64,000 nucleotides of DNA from Pelagibacterium lentulum (lineage in GTDB: Bacteria > Pseudomonadota > Alphaproteobacteria > Rhizobiales > Devosiaceae). The notes beneath the pieces are model-generated. The model was not told the origin of the DNA. It was given only the letters and a program-made list of their open reading frames with translations, and did no database searches. A program made the position numbers and the translations under genes. The DNA is taken from the NCBI RefSeq assembly GCF_003992625.1, contig NZ_RZMW01000037.1, forward strand, positions 124,001 to 188,000, in the 5' to 3' direction. The stretch's first letter is position 1, and each line of letters opens with the position of its first letter. Below are positions 35,592 through 44,362 of the stretch, piece after piece.

Positions 35592-36457
35592 ATTCAGGCT
35601 GGATCATTTTTGCGGTTCTGTTCTGGATCGCTGCCTGGGGCATCAATGCGCTTCTCGTGCGCATAAGGGTGAGCAACAGCCAGAGTGCAATGGCGATCAA
35701 TCTGGCTGTGCCGGTATTGTTCGGCATCACGCTTTTGGTGTTGTGGGAAGGCCTGGTTCGGGGATTCAATGTGCCCCAGGTCCTTCTGCCCGCGCCCAGC
35801 GTGATCTGGGAGCGCATATTGCTTTCAATTCCCAATCCGCTCTGGCCCGACTTCCAGCAAACATTTCTCAAGTCGGTCCTGACTGGCTATGCGATGGGCT
35901 GTTCTGCGGCTTTTGTGGTGGCCATCGCCATCGATCGCTCGCCATTCCTCAAGCGTGGACTGTTGCCGGTGGGCAATTTCGTCTCGGCATTGCCGCTCGT
36001 CGGCATCGCACCGATCATGGTGATGTGGTTTGGTTTCGACTGGCAGTCCAAAGCGGCTGTGGTCGTGGTGATGACGTTCTTTCCGATGCTGGTCAACACC
36101 GTTGCCGGGCTGAATGCCACTGGTCAGATGGAAAAGGACCTGATGCGGACCTATGCGGCAGGGTACTGGCAGACGCTCGTCAAATTACGCTTGCCCATGG
36201 CATGGCCTTTCATCTTCAATGCTCTCAAGATCAATTCGACGCTGGCTCTTATTGGCGCCATCGTTGCAGAATTTTTCGGCACTCCTGTCGTGGGGATGGG
36301 GTTCCGGATATCCGCGGCCATCGGACGACTGCAAGTCGATATGGTCTGGGCCGAGATCGCGCTTGCCGCGCTCGCCGGCTCGCTGTTCTACGGGTTGATT
36401 GCGCTTATCGAAAGGGCAGTCACCTTTTGGCATCCTTCCGTTCGTGGGGGACGGTAG
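35588..36457 (+). CDS. ABC transporter permease 2 (nitrate/taurine type)
   Basis: A 289-residue inner-membrane permease with an N-terminal extra helix pair and the core ALPLVGIAPIMVMWFGFDWQ, followed by MEKDLMRTYAAGYWQTLVKLRLP, the coupling loop. It overlaps permease 1 by ATGA. Two related but distinct permeases suggest a heterodimer. Confidence 0.9.
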   Translation: MNSGWIIFAVLFWIAAWGINALLVRIRVSNSQSAMAINLAVPVLFGITLLVLWEGLVRGFNVPQVLLPAPSVIWERILLSIPNPLWPDFQQTFLKSVLTGYAMGCSAAFVVAIAIDRSPFLKRGLLPVGNFVSALPLVGIAPIMVMWFGFDWQSKAAVVVVMTFFPMLVNTVAGLNATGQMEKDLMRTYAAGYWQTLVKLRLPMAWPFIFNALKINSTLALIGAIVAEFFGTPVVGMGFRISAAIGRLQVDMVWAEIALAALAGSLFYGLIALIERAVTFWHPSVRGGR

Positions 36458-36563
36458 GGACGGGCGTTAGGCGGGTAAACGCCGCGCGCTCGAAAACTGT
36501 GAACGATATTTTGCGACAGGCACACTCTGCCGCAGAGGAAATTTCAACAAGGGGAAACGGCAA

Positions 36564-37559
36564 ATGAAAACTCTCATGACTGCAGCCCTCGCGGGTACAA
36601 TGATGACTATCGCGGGATCGTCGGCCTTTGCACAGGACGCCTATCCGCTTACCTTCCAGCTCAAATGGGTCAACCAGGGGCAGTTTGCCGGTTATCTGGC
36701 AGCCAAGGACCTCGGCTATTATGACGAAGCTGGTCTTAACGTCACAATCAATCCCGGTGGTCCGGATATCGCGCCAGAACAGGTGATCGCAGGCGGTGGC
36801 GCTGATGTCATTACCACCTGGATGGCCGCCGCGCTGGCGGCACGCGAACGTGGCGTGGCGCTCGTCAATATTGCCCAGCCCTTTGCCGATACGGCATTGG
36901 AAATGGTCTGCTCGGAAGAAAGCGGTGTCCAATCGACCGCCGACTTCCCCGGCAAGACGCTGGGCGTATGGTTCTTTGGTAATGAATATCCGTTCTATGC
37001 TTGGATGGCGCAGCTTGGTCTGGCAACCGACGGGTCCGAAGGTGGCGTGGAAGTGTTGCGCCAGGCATTCTCCGCCGATCCGCTTTTGCAGGGGCAAGCC
37101 GACTGCATTTCGGTCATGCGCTACAATGAATACAAGCAGGTGCTCGATGCCGGTATTCCGGAAGACAGCCTGACTCTGTTCAACTTCGCCGATGAAGGCG
37201 TGGGTATGCTTGAAGACGGCCTATACGTGCTTGAGGACCGGCTCCAAGACCCCGATTTCGTGGATGCGATGACACGCTTTGTCGAAGCCTCCATGCGGGG
37301 TTGGGACTATGTGATCGAAAATCCTGAAGAAGCGGCCCAGATCGTTATCGACAACGATATGTCCGGCGCCCTGACACTGGAAAGTCAGATTTATCAGGTT
37401 GGTGTCGTTGGCTCGCTGATTGGCGGCCCAGCGCTGGATATGGACAGTTACGAGCAAACCGTAGCCACGCTTCTGTCGGCCGTTTCGCCAGATAATCCGG
37501 CGATCACGGCGGAGCCGGAAGGTGCCTATACAACAATCATTACCGATGCGCTGAACTGA
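36564..37559 (+). CDS. ABC substrate-binding protein, NMT1/THI5-like
   Basis: A 331-residue periplasmic protein with signal peptide ending [26 protein letters not shown] is the hallmark of the NMT1/THI5-like group, which includes binding proteins for pyrimidine-type ligands such as the thiamine precursor. GGGG precedes the ATG. Placed at the end of the pyrimidine catabolic operon, it probably binds a pyrimidine base or a close derivative; this is inference. A rho-independent terminator follows. Confidence 0.9.
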   Translation: MKTLMTAALAGTMMTIAGSSAFAQDAYPLTFQLKWVNQGQFAGYLAAKDLGYYDEAGLNVTINPGGPDIAPEQVIAGGGADVITTWMAAALAARERGVALVNIAQPFADTALEMVCSEESGVQSTADFPGKTLGVWFFGNEYPFYAWMAQLGLATDGSEGGVEVLRQAFSADPLLQGQADCISVMRYNEYKQVLDAGIPEDSLTLFNFADEGVGMLEDGLYVLEDRLQDPDFVDAMTRFVEASMRGWDYVIENPEEAAQIVIDNDMSGALTLESQIYQVGVVGSLIGGPALDMDSYEQTVATLLSAVSPDNPAITAEPEGAYTTIITDALN

Positions 37560-37584
37560 GCGCATTGTTTCGGAAAAACATTGG

Positions 37585-37611
37585 AGAGGCGGAGCGATCC
37601 GCCTCTTTTTT
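37585..37611 (+). terminator. Rho-independent terminator after the pyrimidine operon
   Basis: AGAGGCGGA (37585-37593) pairs with TCCGCCTCT (37598-37606) around GCGA, followed by a T run. It ends the eight-gene operon that starts at 28263. Confidence 0.92.
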
Positions 37612-37704
37612 CTGGTGCAATTGCATTTTGCCTCTCCAAATCTGCGGCCAAACGGGTTAGAGCGAGTCGGAACACAGGAACGCCCTGGTGCTTTTTACAG
37701 ACTG

Positions 37705-37718
37705 CCAAAACGTTTTGG
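37705..37718. promoter_or_regulatory. LacI-type operator before the ThuA-like gene
   Basis: CCAAAACGTTTTGG is a perfect 14-base palindrome with the central CG typical of LacI/GalR-family operators. The flanks CTG and CAG add a second, spaced symmetry. It lies 44 bases before the ThuA-like start. No LacI-family gene is in the window. Confidence 0.7.
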
Positions 37719-37761
37719 GAGGCAGTTGAGGATCAATCGCGGTATTAAGAGGAGACCCTGC

Positions 37762-38547
37762 ATGACCATTCGCGCACTCGTTTGGGGCGAGAACATCCAC
37801 GAGCAGAAAAACAAAGTGGTTGCAGAGCTTTACCCCGAAGGCATGCATGAAACCATCGCAAAATCCTTGCGCGAGGATGATGTTATTTCCGCCAGGACCG
37901 CCACGTTGCAGCAGCCCGAGCATGGGCTGACCGATTCCGTGCTGGCGGAGACCGATGTGCTCTTGTGGTGGGGCCATGCCGACCACGCGGCGGTAGAGGA
38001 CGAAATCGTCGAGCGCGTGGCCAAGCGCGTTTACGAAGGCATGGGGCTGATCATCCTGCATTCTGGGCATTTCTCCAAGATTTTCAAACGCTTGATGGGC
38101 ACCCCCTGCGCACTCAAGTGGCGTGAGGCGGGTGAGCGCGAGCGGCTTTGGGTGGTCAATCCTGGTCATCCGATTGCGCAAGGTCTGGGCGAATATTTCG
38201 AGCTTGAGTATGAGGAAATGTATGGGGAGCCGTTCTCGGTTCCCGAGCCTTTGGAAACCGTATTTGTCTCTTGGTTTCAGGGCGGTGAGGTGTTTCGTTC
38301 AGGACTGACATACCGGCGGGGGGCGGGGAATATCTTTTACTTCCGGCCCGGACACGAGACCTATCCGACCTATTACGACAAGACGGTAGGGCATGTGCTG
38401 CGCAATGCAGTGAAGTGGGCGCACAACCCGATTCCTGCCTATACCGGGGCTTACGAGGCGCCGAACGTGCCGGTGGACAAAGCGCTTGAACCGATTGAAG
38501 AGCGCGGCCCGAAGCTCCATGCTGACGGTGAAGAGGGTTTCAAATAG
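37762..38547 (+). CDS. ThuA-like protein
   Basis: A 261-residue ThuA-domain protein of the class I glutamine amidotransferase-like fold. Landmarks are [46 protein letters not shown] and [14 protein letters not shown]. ThuA of Sinorhizobium takes part in trehalose/disaccharide use through 3-keto sugars. The start is chosen at the ATG with GGAGACC upstream; the frame is open further back through the operator region. It is followed by a Gfo/Idh/MocA gene, the usual ThuAB arrangement, though no transporter is adjacent. Confidence 0.85.
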   Translation: MTIRALVWGENIHEQKNKVVAELYPEGMHETIAKSLREDDVISARTATLQQPEHGLTDSVLAETDVLLWWGHADHAAVEDEIVERVAKRVYEGMGLIILHSGHFSKIFKRLMGTPCALKWREAGERERLWVVNPGHPIAQGLGEYFELEYEEMYGEPFSVPEPLETVFVSWFQGGEVFRSGLTYRRGAGNIFYFRPGHETYPTYYDKTVGHVLRNAVKWAHNPIPAYTGAYEAPNVPVDKALEPIEERGPKLHADGEEGFK

Positions 38548-38597
38548 CCAGAATCGGTTCGCTTAGCGCGAGATTCAGGCACTATTAATTGCGCAAA

Positions 38598-38642
38598 CCC
38601 GCCAGATTGTCCGGCTTGACGGAGAATTCTGGCGGGCTTTTT
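38598..38642 (+). terminator. Terminator or attenuator between ThuA- and ThuB-like genes
   Basis: CCCGCCAGA (38598-38606) pairs with TCTGGCGGG (38628-38636), followed by CTTTTT. It lies between two genes of the same apparent unit, so it may attenuate rather than stop transcription. Confidence 0.75.
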
Positions 38643-38668
38643 GCAAACAGGGTTCCGGGAGCATTTTC

Positions 38669-39715
38669 ATGCGTCTTGTCATTCTTGGAACGGGCAACAT
38701 GGCGTCGAGCCATGCAGCCCATTTCTCCGCGATCGAAGGTGTCGAAATCGTTGGCGCGGTCGATCTCAACCAGGAGCGGGTGGACCGTTTCGCAGGCGAA
38801 TACAATATCGAACGCACCTTCACCAGTCTCGATGAAGCGCTGGCTTGGGGCGACTTTGACTCTATCGCCAATGTGACGCCGGACCGGTTCCATTATGAAA
38901 CCTCGATGCAGGCCATGGCCGCCGGAAAGCATGTGTTTTGCGAAAAGCCGCTGGCGACAAATTACGAGCATGCCATGGAGATGGCCGATTTTGCCGATAA
39001 GCAGGGGCTGATCGGCATGGTCAATCTCACCTATCGCAATGTGGCGGAGTTGCAGCGCTTTCGCGAGATCGTGCTGGCCGGTGAGGTCGGTGCGATCAAA
39101 CATGTCGAAGCAAGCTATTTGCAAAGCTGGCTGGTCTCGAAAGCATGGGGCGACTGGCGCACCGATCCGACCTGGCTGTGGCGGCTATCGAGCGATCATG
39201 GCTCGAACGGCACGCTTGGCGATATCGGCATCCACATTCTCGACTTTGCGGTTTTCGGCATCGACTCCGATATCGACCATGCCTTTTGCCGGCTGAAAAC
39301 ATTCGACAAGGCGCCGGAAGGCAAGATCGACGATTATGTTCTCGATGCCAATGACAGCTTCACCATGTCGCTGGAATTCGGCAATGGCGCGCTTGGCGTG
39401 ATCCACGCGACCCGCTGGGCACCGGGCTATCTCAACACGCTGCGCCTGCGCGCTTATGGCGACAAGGGCGGCATCGAAATCCAGCATGGTTTCGATGGGA
39501 CGAGCCTGAGACTTTGCACCGGCGAGGATATTGAAACCCAGAACTGGGTCGAAATGCCGGTTGAGCCTGTCCCCACAAATTATCACCGCTTTGCCGAAGC
39601 GGTTTGGGCAGGGGAAACACGGCAGCCCGATTTCCGGCACGCGGCCAATCTGCAACGGGTGCTTGACCTGGGCTTTGTTTCCGAAGCCAACCGGCGCGAG
39701 CTGAACGTCAGATAA
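38669..39715 (+). CDS. Gfo/Idh/MocA oxidoreductase (ThuB-like)
   Basis: A 348-residue NAD(P)-dependent sugar dehydrogenase. The Rossmann site is LVILGTGNMASSHA, the EKP motif is in VFCEKPLATNYE, and GTLGDIGIHILDFAVFG carries the catalytic-site aspartate and histidine. The sequence after about residue 125 is the alpha/beta substrate domain. The pairing with the ThuA-like gene suggests oxidation of a disaccharide or its 3-keto form. The substrate is not established. Confidence 0.88.
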   Translation: MRLVILGTGNMASSHAAHFSAIEGVEIVGAVDLNQERVDRFAGEYNIERTFTSLDEALAWGDFDSIANVTPDRFHYETSMQAMAAGKHVFCEKPLATNYEHAMEMADFADKQGLIGMVNLTYRNVAELQRFREIVLAGEVGAIKHVEASYLQSWLVSKAWGDWRTDPTWLWRLSSDHGSNGTLGDIGIHILDFAVFGIDSDIDHAFCRLKTFDKAPEGKIDDYVLDANDSFTMSLEFGNGALGVIHATRWAPGYLNTLRLRAYGDKGGIEIQHGFDGTSLRLCTGEDIETQNWVEMPVEPVPTNYHRFAEAVWAGETRQPDFRHAANLQRVLDLGFVSEANRRELNVR

Positions 39716-39729
39716 TTCTGCCCGCGCGC

Positions 39730-40035
39730 TTACCCTAAAACTGCGCTCCATGTGGCGGCGGCGGCGATGCACACAAACATCGCTGCCATGGCATTGCGGG
39801 TCGTCACCATGACAAGGGCGCCAATGCCCAGCGCGACCGCTTCGCGCAGGGATCCTCGGGCCAGAAAGCCCGCGAGAATTGCCGCAATGACCGAGGTGGA
39901 CAGCGCCTCAAGGAAGCGGGTGCGCGCCGGGGTCAGCTTGACCCGCAGCATGATTTCGGGGCCGACAAGCCGGGTAAAAAGCGTTGCGACCGTGACAACA
40001 AGGATGGCGATCCAAACCATTGTCGTATCATCCAC
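39730..40035 (-). CDS. azlD: AzlD-family membrane protein
   Basis: A 101-residue protein with four hydrophobic segments (WIAILVVTVATLFTRLVGPE, LSTSVIAAILAGFLA and others) typical of AzlD, the small partner of AzlC in branched-chain amino-acid or azaleucine export. The GTG start at 40035 overlaps the azlC stop (GTGGATGA), with GGAG 9 bases upstream; an internal ATG at 40020 is an alternative. Confidence 0.87.
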   Translation of the reverse strand: MDDTTMVWIAILVVTVATLFTRLVGPEIMLRVKLTPARTRFLEALSTSVIAAILAGFLARGSLREAVALGIGALVMVTTRNAMAAMFVCIAAAATWSAVLG

Positions 40036-40711
40036 GGCGCAAAACTCCTGCAATGCCGCCAGCGAAGGCACCCGCCAGCACATTCCAGCCCACGGGCAGG
40101 AATGAAAGCGTTACAATGGCAACAATGGCGCCGACTATGAGCGGTAGAGCCGGGGTGCCCGAGCGCAGGCCGCCGATCATCACGGTCATGAAGAAAGCGG
40201 CCATGACCATATCGAGGCCGAATTTCGAGAGGTCTTCTGTCGCCCCACCGGCAAGAGCACCGGCGGCGGTACCGATAACCCAAAAGATCCACATCACAAG
40301 GCCGCCGCCAACCAATATTCCCAGATCGCGGTCGCCATTGCGCCGTGCGATCTGCATATCGGCAAAATTGGCATCGGAGAGAAACAGGCCCGCCAGAATG
40401 CGTTTGCGCCTTGGAAGGGTGTTGATGTCGGGCGCCAGCGCCGCACCGAAAATGATATGGCGTGCGTTGACGACAAGGGTGATGAGCGCAAGGGAAAGCA
40501 GGGGCAGCGGCTGGACCCATATATCGAGAACGGCGAACTGGGAGGCGCCTGCGAAAACCAGGGCGCTCATCGCGATGGCTTCAATCGGGGTCATGCCCGC
40601 GTTAATCGCGGCGGCGCCATAGCCAAAGCCGAACGGGAAAACAAGCAAGGCAATCGTTGCAAGGCGCCGCATCCCGGCAAGCACACCCTTGCCGGTAAGG
40701 GTAACAGTCAT
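40028..40711 (-). CDS. azlC: AzlC-family branched-chain amino-acid exporter
   Basis: A 227-residue inner-membrane protein. FPFGFGYGAAAINAGMTPIEAIAMSALVFAGASQFAVL is the family's opening in order, and NARHIIFGAAL is a further conserved stretch. With AzlD it forms an amino-acid exporter. The ribosome site is weak. A RIME-like element lies just upstream. Confidence 0.9.
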   Translation of the reverse strand: MTVTLTGKGVLAGMRRLATIALLVFPFGFGYGAAAINAGMTPIEAIAMSALVFAGASQFAVLDIWVQPLPLLSLALITLVVNARHIIFGAALAPDINTLPRRKRILAGLFLSDANFADMQIARRNGDRDLGILVGGGLVMWIFWVIGTAAGALAGGATEDLSKFGLDMVMAAFFMTVMIGGLRSGTPALPLIVGAIVAIVTLSFLPVGWNVLAGAFAGGIAGVLRRG

Positions 40712-41134
40712 GAGAACATACCAACCAACATTCTTAGAGCATGCGTTCCTATAGAATCAGAACGCATGCTCTAAACCTTTGTTTTGTCGCGCTTTCAGAT
40801 CAGGCGGTACCCACCTGATCTGAAAGCGCTCCAGTGCTGGTGTAGCCGCTGGCGGCGCACCGGGGAAGTGGGAAATTTGGTGGGGCTGGTTGCAACGCTG
40901 TTGTGGTTATTCCGAGGTTGTCTGCTCGGTTCTGGAGAAGTCTTGCGAGAATTACTATTGGGAAGCGGCCCCACACCGGCGGTTCCGTCAGGATTTGAAT
41001 TTTCCGAAAGCGGCGATGCATCTTTAAGGAGCAGTTTTCCGGCGCTCAGGCCCTGCCGACCTGGAAATTATCGCGTATGCACTATGGTCTAACGCGAGGC
41101 GCCCCAGGCTTGTGCGGCCCGAGGCGCATCGCAC
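40712..41134. other. 423-base gap with a RIME-like element
   Basis: The first 120 bases hold RIME-like copy 2. The rest (about 40833-41134) contains no recognised gene, although a 102-codon open frame on the plus strand crosses it. This gap marks one edge of the lower-G+C AIPR region. Confidence 0.65.
40734..40832. repeat. RIME-like intergenic element, copy 2
   Basis: Two long perfect hairpins flank a conserved middle. The arms TTAGAGCATGCGTTC and GAACGCATGCTCTAA are 15 bases each; the second pair GCGCTTTCAGATCAGG and CCTGATCTGAAAGCGC is 16 each. Between them is TTTGTTTTGTCGCG, the reverse of the CGCGACAAAACAAA shared with the other copies. The hairpin sequences differ from the other copies, while the middle is conserved. 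Confidence 0.75.
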
Positions 41135-42361
41135 TTAATTTTGCATTTCTTTGAGCTTCAGCCGAAGCAGCCGGTTTTCGACAAGTCGGTGAATGCTGGC
41201 CCAATGATTGCGACTCTTGCCAATCAAGTCAGGTGTGCGGCCAATCTCACGAGTTGCCGCGGCAGTCTCCCTGACCAGCTCGGGTGCAATTTCTAACCAC
41301 ATGTTCCGGACGTTGCTGAATCCGCCAACCCACTTGGCAGTGTTGGTCTTTGGGTCATATTCAACGAAGTTCCGGAACCCGGCAAGGATCGGGAAGGCAG
41401 CCCCCTTGGTGAGCCGATATTTGCTCGACTTTTGATGGCTGAACGGAAAGTCAAAGGTCTTCCTCCGAACTGGGGCTTCTTCCACGATTCTCATGCGACC
41501 AGCGCCAGAACTAATATGCTCGTTGTAGACTTCGCGAAAGTCATGGCGGATGCGATCATACAGCTCGAGCGCCTCGACTAACAACGGCTCAAGTGCTGCG
41601 TACTTCCGCTTTGTCGGTGTCATGTCATTCTTCTTGAAGTCATCGGCATAGCGCTGGAGCGGCACCGACCATTTTTCATATGCGTGAATCGGGTGCGCCG
41701 TTCCAGAATTCGGGAAGTCAATTACGTTAATCGCTTCCAAGATCGAGATCAGATCCCGAACGTCGTGATTGCCCACGTCGCTTTCGCGCCAGGCTACATT
41801 CTTGGCCCATGGTTCATTCTGAATGCGAGATTTCAGACCGTCAAATATACCTTGGGTATTGTAGATGGATTGGTCTTTGACGCCAATTCCGGTGTTCTGC
41901 CCCTTGGCAATGTCCGCCTTCAGATCATCGAACCCAACCTTGTCGATGCCAGTGATAATCTTTACTTCGACATATTGGTCCGGATTCACAGTTCCATCGT
42001 CGATACAGCTTTCAATTATTCGAGCGGTATGGGCACCATTCACGATACCATCTTCGTCATGGATCAGGACGTCGAATGATTTCTTCCCAACTACTTTCAC
42101 TTCGTCGGCAATGATCATGATGCCCAAGTTCATCAGGTCGAAGCTGCCGGGATAGGCTTCGTTTGCCCGCAAGCTTTCCGTCACGTCCTTGTATACGCGC
42201 CGGTTCATGCCCACCGCCTCACGTGCGTTGGCACCAGCCGGCAAGCCGAGCGGCAACTTGGACGCTTGGAGAAAAAAAGTGTGCTTAGTTACTGAAGGGA
42301 AAACGGCGTGCGAGAAGCTACGAGCTTCCGTTACGTCGAAGCGGTAAGGCTTCGCAGTCAT
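41135..42361 (-). CDS. AIPR-like protein (possible phage resistance)
   Basis: A 408-residue protein without signal peptide or membrane segment. LMNLGIMIIADEV followed by DGIVNGAHTARII resembles the NNGIT...IVNGxQT core of AIPR (abortive infection phage resistance) proteins, and GQNTGIGVKDQSIYNTQGIFDGLK resembles the family's later NTxxxV...LxNxxGxFDxLK region. AAGGATAT precedes the ATG. Base composition is lower in G+C than the flanks (several 60-base lines are 43-57%). No partner nuclease or methylase is adjacent. The assignment comes from motif reading only. Confidence 0.5.
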   Translation of the reverse strand: MTAKPYRFDVTEARSFSHAVFPSVTKHTFFLQASKLPLGLPAGANAREAVGMNRRVYKDVTESLRANEAYPGSFDLMNLGIMIIADEVKVVGKKSFDVLIHDEDGIVNGAHTARIIESCIDDGTVNPDQYVEVKIITGIDKVGFDDLKADIAKGQNTGIGVKDQSIYNTQGIFDGLKSRIQNEPWAKNVAWRESDVGNHDVRDLISILEAINVIDFPNSGTAHPIHAYEKWSVPLQRYADDFKKNDMTPTKRKYAALEPLLVEALELYDRIRHDFREVYNEHISSGAGRMRIVEEAPVRRKTFDFPFSHQKSSKYRLTKGAAFPILAGFRNFVEYDPKTNTAKWVGGFSNVRNMWLEIAPELVRETAAATREIGRTPDLIGKSRNHWASIHRLVENRLLRLKLKEMQN

Positions 42362-42864
42362 GATATATCCTTTCGATGCCGTCGGTGCGGCTCATATGTG
42401 ACTGATCCTAGGCTCGATGACCTGAATCGGGTTAAACTTTGCTCCTGCAAGTGCGACATGTCAACATCTCGGACAAAATTGGGCCGCGGTCGTTTCTGAT
42501 CTCACCGCTGAAGTGAAATCAGACAGAGGAGAGTTTGGGCTATTTACTGCACCCAAAGTCGGCATTCCCCTACTCGCCCCCAGCCCTTGCTAGCCGCTAG
42601 CACGAAAAGGATTTGGCAAGTCCGCATTCCCATTCAGCCCAACTGGCGCTTCCCGCGCTGCGCCCTCCGAAAAAGTCGTGCCCAATTTTGGCCACAGGTC
42701 TTGCGCTGGTGCCGGGAACCGTTCATAAGGCCGCTGCAAATCGGACTCGGCTTTGCCGGGTGGCTTCTCCGGGCGCCTATCCCTCGGTAACCATCATACA
42801 GATTCTGAACAGCGCTGCTCCTCCCCGTGCATCGCACAGACATCCTGCCTGTTGGAAAAAATTC
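42362..42864. other. 503-base gap between the AIPR-like and SulP genes
   Basis: I see no gene. A hairpin lies at 42495-42523 (TCTGAT-c-TCAC paired with GTGA-a-ATCAGA), and GCTAGCCGCTAGC occurs near 42590. The stretch 42600-42790 is G+C-rich and could be the remnant of a gene, but I recognise none. No tRNA is visible at this edge. Confidence 0.6.
42495..42523. repeat. Imperfect hairpin upstream of the AIPR-like gene
   Basis: Arms TCTGAT/ATCAGA and TCAC/GTGA enclose a 7-base loop, with one unpaired base on each side. It lies 134 bases before the AIPR-like start and could be an operator or structured leader. Confidence 0.4.
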
Positions 42865-44349
42865 ATGACATTGCTGTCCAATTACAAGCGCGAATGGTTC
42901 GGCAACATTCGCGGTGACGCTATCTCAGGGCTCGTTGTGGCCCTTGCCCTTATTCCCGAAGCTATCGCTTTTTCGATCATCGCCGGTGTCGACCCGCAGG
43001 TCGGCCTCTATGCTTCGTTTTCGATTGCGGTTCTGATCGCTTTTGTCGGCGGACGTCCAGGCATGATTTCGGCGGCGACCGCCGCAACCGCGGTGCTCAT
43101 GATTACGCTGGTACGTGACCACGGGCTGCAATATCTGCTTGCTGCCACGGTGCTGGCCGGGCTTTTGCAGATCGGCGCCGGGGTGCTCAAACTCGGCTAT
43201 GTCATGCGCTTTGTTTCGCGCTCGGTCATCACCGGCTTTGTCAACGCGCTGGCCATTCTGATTTTCATGGCCCAGATCCCCGAGCTTACCAATGTCGGCT
43301 GGGAAACCTATGCCATGGTCGCTGGCGGACTGGCGATCATTTATCTTTTCCCGCGCCTGACAACGGCCATCCCTTCGCCGCTGGTCTGCATCGTGGTGCT
43401 TACCGCGCTGGCCATTTTCCTTGGCATGGATGTGCGGACCGTGGGCGATATGGGACAATTGCCCGATACGCTTCCGGTGTTCCTGATCCCACAGATTCCG
43501 CTGACGTTTGAAACACTGGCGATCATTTTTCCCTATTCGGTGGCCGTGGCTGTGGTGGGCCTGCTGGAGTCGCTGATGACCCAGCAGATCGTTGACGATC
43601 TGACCGACACAAAATCGAACCGCAATCAGGAATGTATCGGGCAGGGCATCGCCAATACGGCAACCGGGTTTATCGGTGGCATGGCCGGTTGCGCCATGAT
43701 CGGCCAGTCGATGATCAATGTGAAATCGGGTGGCAGGGGGCGGCTTTCGTGCTTTCTTGCCGGGGTTTATCTTTTGGGATTGCTGATGCTTTTGGGCGAC
43801 CTTGTTTCACAAATTCCGATGCCTGCTCTTGTCGCGGTGATGATCATGGTCTCGATCGGTACGTTCTCGTGGAGCTCGATCAAGAATGTCGTCACCCATC
43901 CGCGCAGTTCCTCGATTGTGATGATCGCGACGGTGTTTGCCGTTGTTTACACGCACAATCTGGCCATTGGCGTTCTGGTGGGCGTGTTGCTCTCGGGCAT
44001 CTTCTTTGCCTGGAAGATTTCGCAAATTTTCCGCGTGTCCTCGACGCTTTCGGAAAGCGGAAGCCATCGTACCTATACGGTTGAGGGGCAGGTGTTTTTT
44101 GCCTCGGCGGAAGATTTTACAGCGGCGTTCGATTTCAAGGAAGTGCTCGACAAGGTTACAATCGATGTCAGTCGCGCTCATATCTGGGATATTTCCAGCG
44201 TGCAGGCGCTCGATATGATAATCCTGAAGTTCCGCCGCGAGGGGGCCGAGGTCGAAGTTCTTGGGCTCAACGAGGCGAGTGAAACCATCGTTGACAGGCT
44301 TGCAATACACGACAAGCCGGGCGCCATGGAAAAACTGATGGGCCATTGA
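42865..44349 (+). CDS. SulP-family anion transporter
   Basis: A 494-residue SLC26/SulP protein: about ten to twelve membrane segments ([22 protein letters not shown] is the conserved first) and a C-terminal STAS domain from about residue 400 ([32 protein letters not shown]). Family members carry sulfate, bicarbonate or dicarboxylates; the anion is not clear here. The ATG at 42865 has only a weak ribosome site (TTGGAA). The frame is open far upstream, but those residues are not protein-like. It is followed after 13 bases by a Usp gene. Confidence 0.9.
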   Translation: MTLLSNYKREWFGNIRGDAISGLVVALALIPEAIAFSIIAGVDPQVGLYASFSIAVLIAFVGGRPGMISAATAATAVLMITLVRDHGLQYLLAATVLAGLLQIGAGVLKLGYVMRFVSRSVITGFVNALAILIFMAQIPELTNVGWETYAMVAGGLAIIYLFPRLTTAIPSPLVCIVVLTALAIFLGMDVRTVGDMGQLPDTLPVFLIPQIPLTFETLAIIFPYSVAVAVVGLLESLMTQQIVDDLTDTKSNRNQECIGQGIANTATGFIGGMAGCAMIGQSMINVKSGGRGRLSCFLAGVYLLGLLMLLGDLVSQIPMPALVAVMIMVSIGTFSWSSIKNVVTHPRSSSIVMIATVFAVVYTHNLAIGVLVGVLLSGIFFAWKISQIFRVSSTLSESGSHRTYTVEGQVFFASAEDFTAAFDFKEVLDKVTIDVSRAHIWDISSVQALDMIILKFRREGAEVEVLGLNEASETIVDRLAIHDKPGAMEKLMGH

Positions 44350-44362
44350 GGAGGGCAGGATA

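Noticed and set aside
36458-36563. A GGCGTT/AACGCC hairpin before the NMT1-type binding protein gene as a terminator.
   Set aside because: The stem is short, with no T tract, and the downstream gene clearly belongs with the transporter operon.
40784-41092. A 102-codon plus-strand frame after the RIME-like element.
   Set aside because: No ribosome site or family likeness, odd composition, and it begins inside the element.
42601-42864. N-terminal extension of the SulP protein to 42613.
   Set aside because: The extra 84 residues do not look like a SulP N terminus, and the family start fits the ATG at 42865.
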